Positions 11,691 to 14,470 of a DNA stretch of 14,470 nucleotides are shown here, piece by piece. The stretch comes from Aquiluna sp. (GTDB taxonomy: Bacteria; Actinomycetota; Actinomycetes; Actinomycetales; Microbacteriaceae). The notes under the pieces were generated by a model. That model searched no databases and was not told the DNA's origin. It saw only the letters and a program-made list of their open reading frames with translations. The stretch is from NCBI GenBank assembly GCA_023260495.1, contig JALQVB010000021.1, positions 1-14,470 on the forward strand, written 5' to 3'. The first letter of the stretch is position 1. Every line of letters starts with the position of its first letter. A program made the translations under genes and the position numbers.

Positions 11691-12827
11691 ATGAAATCTG
11701 ATCGCTCTGCTGCGCTGCTTCTGATGGGTGCTGCTGTTCTGGGCCTTGTGTTAGCCAACAGCCCGCTGGGATCTGCGCTACTGGATTTCAAGCATGCCTA
11801 TGTTGGCTTTGAATCCCTCGGCCTCAAGCTGAGCGTTGAGCACTGGGTGTCAGACCTGCTACTCGCCACCTTTTTCCTTGTGGCGGGACTCGAGCTCAAG
11901 TACGAGATCGCATCAGGTGTCCTGTCAAAGCCTTCGACAGCTCTGGTGCCAATCCTGGCTGGTATTGGTGGCGTGGTATTTCCAGCCATCATCTACGTAG
12001 CATTCAACTGGGGAACCGACTACCTGGTGGGCTGGCCAATCCCAACCGCGACTGACATAGCGTTTGCGCTCGGTGTGCTGGCGATCTTTGGCCGTGGTCT
12101 GCCCAAGGCGGCCAGGGTATTTCTACTGGCACTCGCGATTTTCGATGACTTGGTGGCGATTCTGATTATCGCCATCTTCTACACCACAGACGTGAGGATC
12201 GAATGGCTGTTGGCGGCTGCGCTAGTTCTAGCAGCTCACTCAGTCGCCGAGAGATTCAACAAGCTCCCTATCAATGCTGTGCGAGTTGTCACCTTCTTGC
12301 TGGTGTGGTACGCGGTATACCAGTCGGGAGTTCACGCGACAATCGCCGGAGTTGCCCTTGGCTTGATAATTCCTGCCAAGCGCACCCACTCACTGGTTTT
12401 GAAGATCCAGCCCTGGACCAACACGGTTTCACTTCCTGTCTTTGCCTTTTTTGCCGTAGCGATAGCTCTGCCAACTTTCGATGGCGCCTTCTCTAGCGTC
12501 TTCACAGGAATTGCTATTGCGCTGCCGGTGGGCAAGATCCTCGGTATTACGCTGCTGGCCCTGCTGGCAAACAAGATTGCCAGCAAGGAGGCGAGGCTCG
12601 ATCTTGAGCCTTTGGACTTCGCCGCCATTGCCGGCCTGGCCGGAGTCGGGTTTACGGTTTCGCTGTTGATGTCTAATTTGGCTTTCAGCGAGCTGCCACA
12701 CGTTCTGGCAGAGGCAACCTTGGCCGTCATAACCGGTTCGCTGCTAGCCATGGCATTCGGTGCCTGGCTGGCGCAAGCCCGCGGCCGCTACTACATGAAG
12801 AAGCACCGCGAAGAGAACGCTCAATAG
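11691..12827 (+). CDS. nhaA: Na+/H+ antiporter NhaA
   Basis: NhaA expels Na+ (or Li+) in exchange for protons, controlling salt and pH homeostasis. The 378-residue product has about 12 membrane segments and aligns by eye with E. coli NhaA: D122 (TATDIAFALGV, like D133), the ion-binding pair D152-D153 (AIFDDL, like D163-D164), H215 (SGVHATIAG, like H225) and K282 (GKILGI, like K300). The start is ATG at 11691 with GAGGAG seven bases upstream. It is somewhat shorter than the E. coli protein through a compact N-terminus and C-terminus. Its last seven bases overlap the end of the convergent zapE. It may suit a brackish, marine or alkaline habitat, but the family is widespread. Confidence 0.97.
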   Translation: MKSDRSAALLLMGAAVLGLVLANSPLGSALLDFKHAYVGFESLGLKLSVEHWVSDLLLATFFLVAGLELKYEIASGVLSKPSTALVPILAGIGGVVFPAIIYVAFNWGTDYLVGWPIPTATDIAFALGVLAIFGRGLPKAARVFLLALAIFDDLVAILIIAIFYTTDVRIEWLLAAALVLAAHSVAERFNKLPINAVRVVTFLLVWYAVYQSGVHATIAGVALGLIIPAKRTHSLVLKIQPWTNTVSLPVFAFFAVAIALPTFDGAFSSVFTGIAIALPVGKILGITLLALLANKIASKEARLDLEPLDFAAIAGLAGVGFTVSLLMSNLAFSELPHVLAEATLAVITGSLLAMAFGAWLAQARGRYYMKKHREENAQ

Positions 12828-13819
12828 AGCTCGCAGAGCGCTCCCAGTCGGGAGATTGCTCGCAGGTATTTCTTGCGGTAGCCACCCTCAATCATTTGCG
12901 GCGAGAAGACCTCTGTGATGGCTACCTCGCCAGAAGACCGCAGCGGAATTTGCATTTCATAGCAGCGATCTACGAAGACCACAAAGCGCAAGGCTGGAAC
13001 CTGATCGTGCAGCTGAAATACCTCGGAAATGCCCAGCACTCCAACGTCCCTCAGTAGCATGCGGAACTTCGTGGGGTGCAAGGTTGCCAGGTGATCGAGG
13101 ATTTCACTTAGCTTGTTCGCATAGGCGTCCGGCTCCATCCTGAGCCAATCCCGGAGTTCAGCAGGCGTTAGGTTTCTGGCGTGCTGGTCGGGATCGCGGT
13201 GGCGATAGTCCTCACCATCTATCGTGACAATCTCGAAGCGCTCCCCCAGACCCTGAATCTCACGCTTGAAATCCTCGGCAGCGAACCTTCCCTGCCCCAG
13301 GGCATTGGGTGGAGTGTTCGATGTAGCTGCGAACCGCACACCTTTTGCCGACAGCTCTTTGAGCAGTCGCGACATCATCATGGTGTCGCCAGGATCGTCT
13401 AGCTCAAACTCGTCAATGCAGATCAGCCGGTATTCCCCAAGTCGTTGAACCGCGGCTTGGAAGCCAAGGTAACCGATGAGTGAGGTGTACTCCAGGAAAC
13501 TTCCGAAGACCTTTGGGCCTCGAAACTCATGCCACATCGCGGCCAGCAGATGAGTCTTGCCAACGCCAAAACCGCCATCGAGATAGATACCCGGAGCTGA
13601 ATCAGCTTTGGCGAAGAGTTTTCTGGTGCCGGTTACGAATTGTTTCGCTGCCTGCAGAGCGAGCTGCTGCGAAGGAAATTGCTGGTCGGGGTGGTAGTTT
13701 TCGAAGCTACTTCCGGCAAACTCAGGTGGCGGGCGCAACTGTCCCATAAGCTCTTCAGTAGTGATTTCTGGAACAATAGTGGTTAGGGAATTGACCTGCG
13801 AAAGCCCTTGTTCATTCAA
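12821..13819 (-). CDS. zapE: AFG1/ZapE-family ATPase
   Basis: ZapE in E. coli is an ATPase associated with the division ring; mitochondrial AFG1/LACE1 relatives act in protein quality control. The function in Actinobacteria is not settled. The 332-residue product has Walker A GGFGVGKTH (82-90), Walker B LICIDEFELDD (132-142), the sensor segment ATSNTPP (165-171), and the family C-terminal part with FVVFVDRCYEMQIPL and RAISRLGALCELY. The start is uncertain: TTG at 13819 follows a weak GGTGG site, while an in-frame ATG 24 codons later (MGQLRPPPEF) also precedes the core. It is divergent from sseA by 44 bases and convergent with nhaA. Confidence 0.92.
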   Translation of the reverse strand: MNEQGLSQVNSLTTIVPEITTEELMGQLRPPPEFAGSSFENYHPDQQFPSQQLALQAAKQFVTGTRKLFAKADSAPGIYLDGGFGVGKTHLLAAMWHEFRGPKVFGSFLEYTSLIGYLGFQAAVQRLGEYRLICIDEFELDDPGDTMMMSRLLKELSAKGVRFAATSNTPPNALGQGRFAAEDFKREIQGLGERFEIVTIDGEDYRHRDPDQHARNLTPAELRDWLRMEPDAYANKLSEILDHLATLHPTKFRMLLRDVGVLGISEVFQLHDQVPALRFVVFVDRCYEMQIPLRSSGEVAITEVFSPQMIEGGYRKKYLRAISRLGALCELY

Positions 13820-13863
13820 TCAAATCACCACCAGAGCGTAAGTCTAGGGAGAAACGAAGACAG

Positions 13864-14470
13864 ATGTCAGAGCAAAGCAAAATTGATGCCTATGCCCAGC
13901 CAGAGGTATTGGTCACCACTCAGTGGTTAAGCGAAAACCTAGGCAGTGTCACCGTCGTGGAATCCGATGAGGACATCTTGCTCTATGAGACTGGTCACAT
14001 CCCCGGCGCGGTCAAACTTGATTGGCACACCGAACTCAATGACCAGCTAAGACGCGATTACCTAAACGGTAGCCAGTTCGCTGCGCTGATGAACCAAAAG
14101 GGAATCTCTAGGGACGACGAGATTGTGCTCTATGGCGACAAATCGAACTGGTGGGCAGCCTATGCCTTCTGGGTATTCAAGCTTTTTGGGCACGACAAGG
14201 TTCGCCTGCTCGATGGTGGACGGGCAAAGTGGATTGCTGAAGGCCGTGAGCTGAGCAAAGAGTCTTCGGATCGACCAGCGGGAAACTACCCGGTGGTAGA
14301 TCGCGATGACAGCCAGATACGCGCATTCCGCGACGATATCGCCCACCATGTCCCTAACCCGCTCATTGACGTTCGCTCACCGCAGGAGTTCACCGGGGAG
14401 CGACTTCACATGCCTGACTACCCGAACGAGGGCGCCAGCAGAGGTGGCCACATTCCTTCCGCTAGAAACA
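13864..14470 (+). CDS. sseA: Thiosulfate sulfurtransferase SseA, N-terminal 202 residues (3' end outside window)
   Basis: This is a two-domain rhodanese-type enzyme that transfers sulfane sulfur to thiophilic acceptors. In the window are the inactive N-terminal rhodanese domain (VESDEDILLYETGHIPGAVK, DDEIVLYGDKSNWWAAYAFW, KVRLLDGGRAKW) and the start of the C-terminal domain (IRAFRDD, LIDVRSPQEFTGERLHMPDYP). The catalytic cysteine loop lies beyond the edge. The sequence strongly recalls M. tuberculosis SseA, including AYAxPExLVTxxWL and YGDKSNWWAAYA, and in that species a sufE-like gene is adjacent, so sufE may follow here. The ATG at 13864 has AGGGAGA upstream with rather long spacing. No stop occurs before the window ends. 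Confidence 0.95.
   Translation, partial: MSEQSKIDAYAQPEVLVTTQWLSENLGSVTVVESDEDILLYETGHIPGAVKLDWHTELNDQLRRDYLNGSQFAALMNQKGISRDDEIVLYGDKSNWWAAYAFWVFKLFGHDKVRLLDGGRAKWIAEGRELSKESSDRPAGNYPVVDRDDSQIRAFRDDIAHHVPNPLIDVRSPQEFTGERLHMPDYPNEGASRGGHIPSARN

Noticed and set aside
12332..12751. Minus-strand open frame (139 codons) opposite nhaA
   Set aside because: Antisense to the conserved ion-binding half of nhaA, with no motif or ribosome site.
1..14470. Mobile element, CRISPR array, phage, defence island or biosynthetic cluster
   Set aside because: No transposase, integrase, direct repeat array, terminal inverted repeats or cluster of unknown genes is present. The tRNA cluster shows no attachment-site duplication or integrase nearby, and all genes belong to conserved housekeeping families.

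Overview
The window looks like chromosome of an actinobacterium, most likely a small-genome planktonic Microbacteriaceae (Rhodoluna/Aquiluna type). The grounds are the Mycobacterium-like order thrS–HIT–pdxS–pdxT–yebC–ruvC–ruvA–ruvB–yajC–secD, the Gly-Cys-Val tRNA cluster, the actinobacterial SseA and Ap4A-phosphorylase-type HIT proteins, tight packing, many GTG/TTG starts, and a G+C that looks moderate for the phylum (by eye, not counted). The taxon is inference.

Left half (1-7807, all minus strand): one long co-directional run. It begins with thrS near 7.8 kb and continues with a HIT-family nucleotide hydrolase/phosphorylase, the two subunits of pyridoxal 5'-phosphate synthase (pdxS, pdxT), yebC, the Holliday-junction genes ruvC-ruvA-ruvB, and yajC and secD (cut by the window edge) of the Sec accessory complex. 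Most neighbours overlap or lie within about 12 bases. The only larger gap (60 bases, ruvB to yajC) carries a consensus TATAAT, so yajC-secD may also be transcribed separately.

Middle (7808-10286): divergent from thrS is a short VIT1/CCC1-family metal transporter lacking the usual cytosolic metal-binding insert, then malate:quinone oxidoreductase (mqo), possibly leaderless. Three minus-strand tRNA genes follow, transcribed in the order Gly(GCC), Cys(GCA), Val(GAC), with a candidate promoter abutting a strong hairpin terminator that ends the next gene.

Right part (10287-14470): an ammonium transporter gene (amtB, minus) with no PII gene beside it; a 180-base divergent region; the Na+/H+ antiporter nhaA (plus), which converges on and overlaps the end of the AFG1/ZapE-type ATPase gene (minus); and, divergent from zapE, the first two thirds of the thiosulfate sulfurtransferase gene sseA (plus, cut by the window edge).

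The content is core housekeeping: translation, cofactor synthesis, recombination, secretion, central metabolism and ion homeostasis. I see no phage, insertion sequence, CRISPR array, toxin-antitoxin or defence genes, and no convincing undescribed system. The most useful second looks are the shortened VIT protein, the candidate leaderless mqo, the orphan amtB, the compacted thrS–pdxS interval, and several start-codon and terminator/promoter arrangements.
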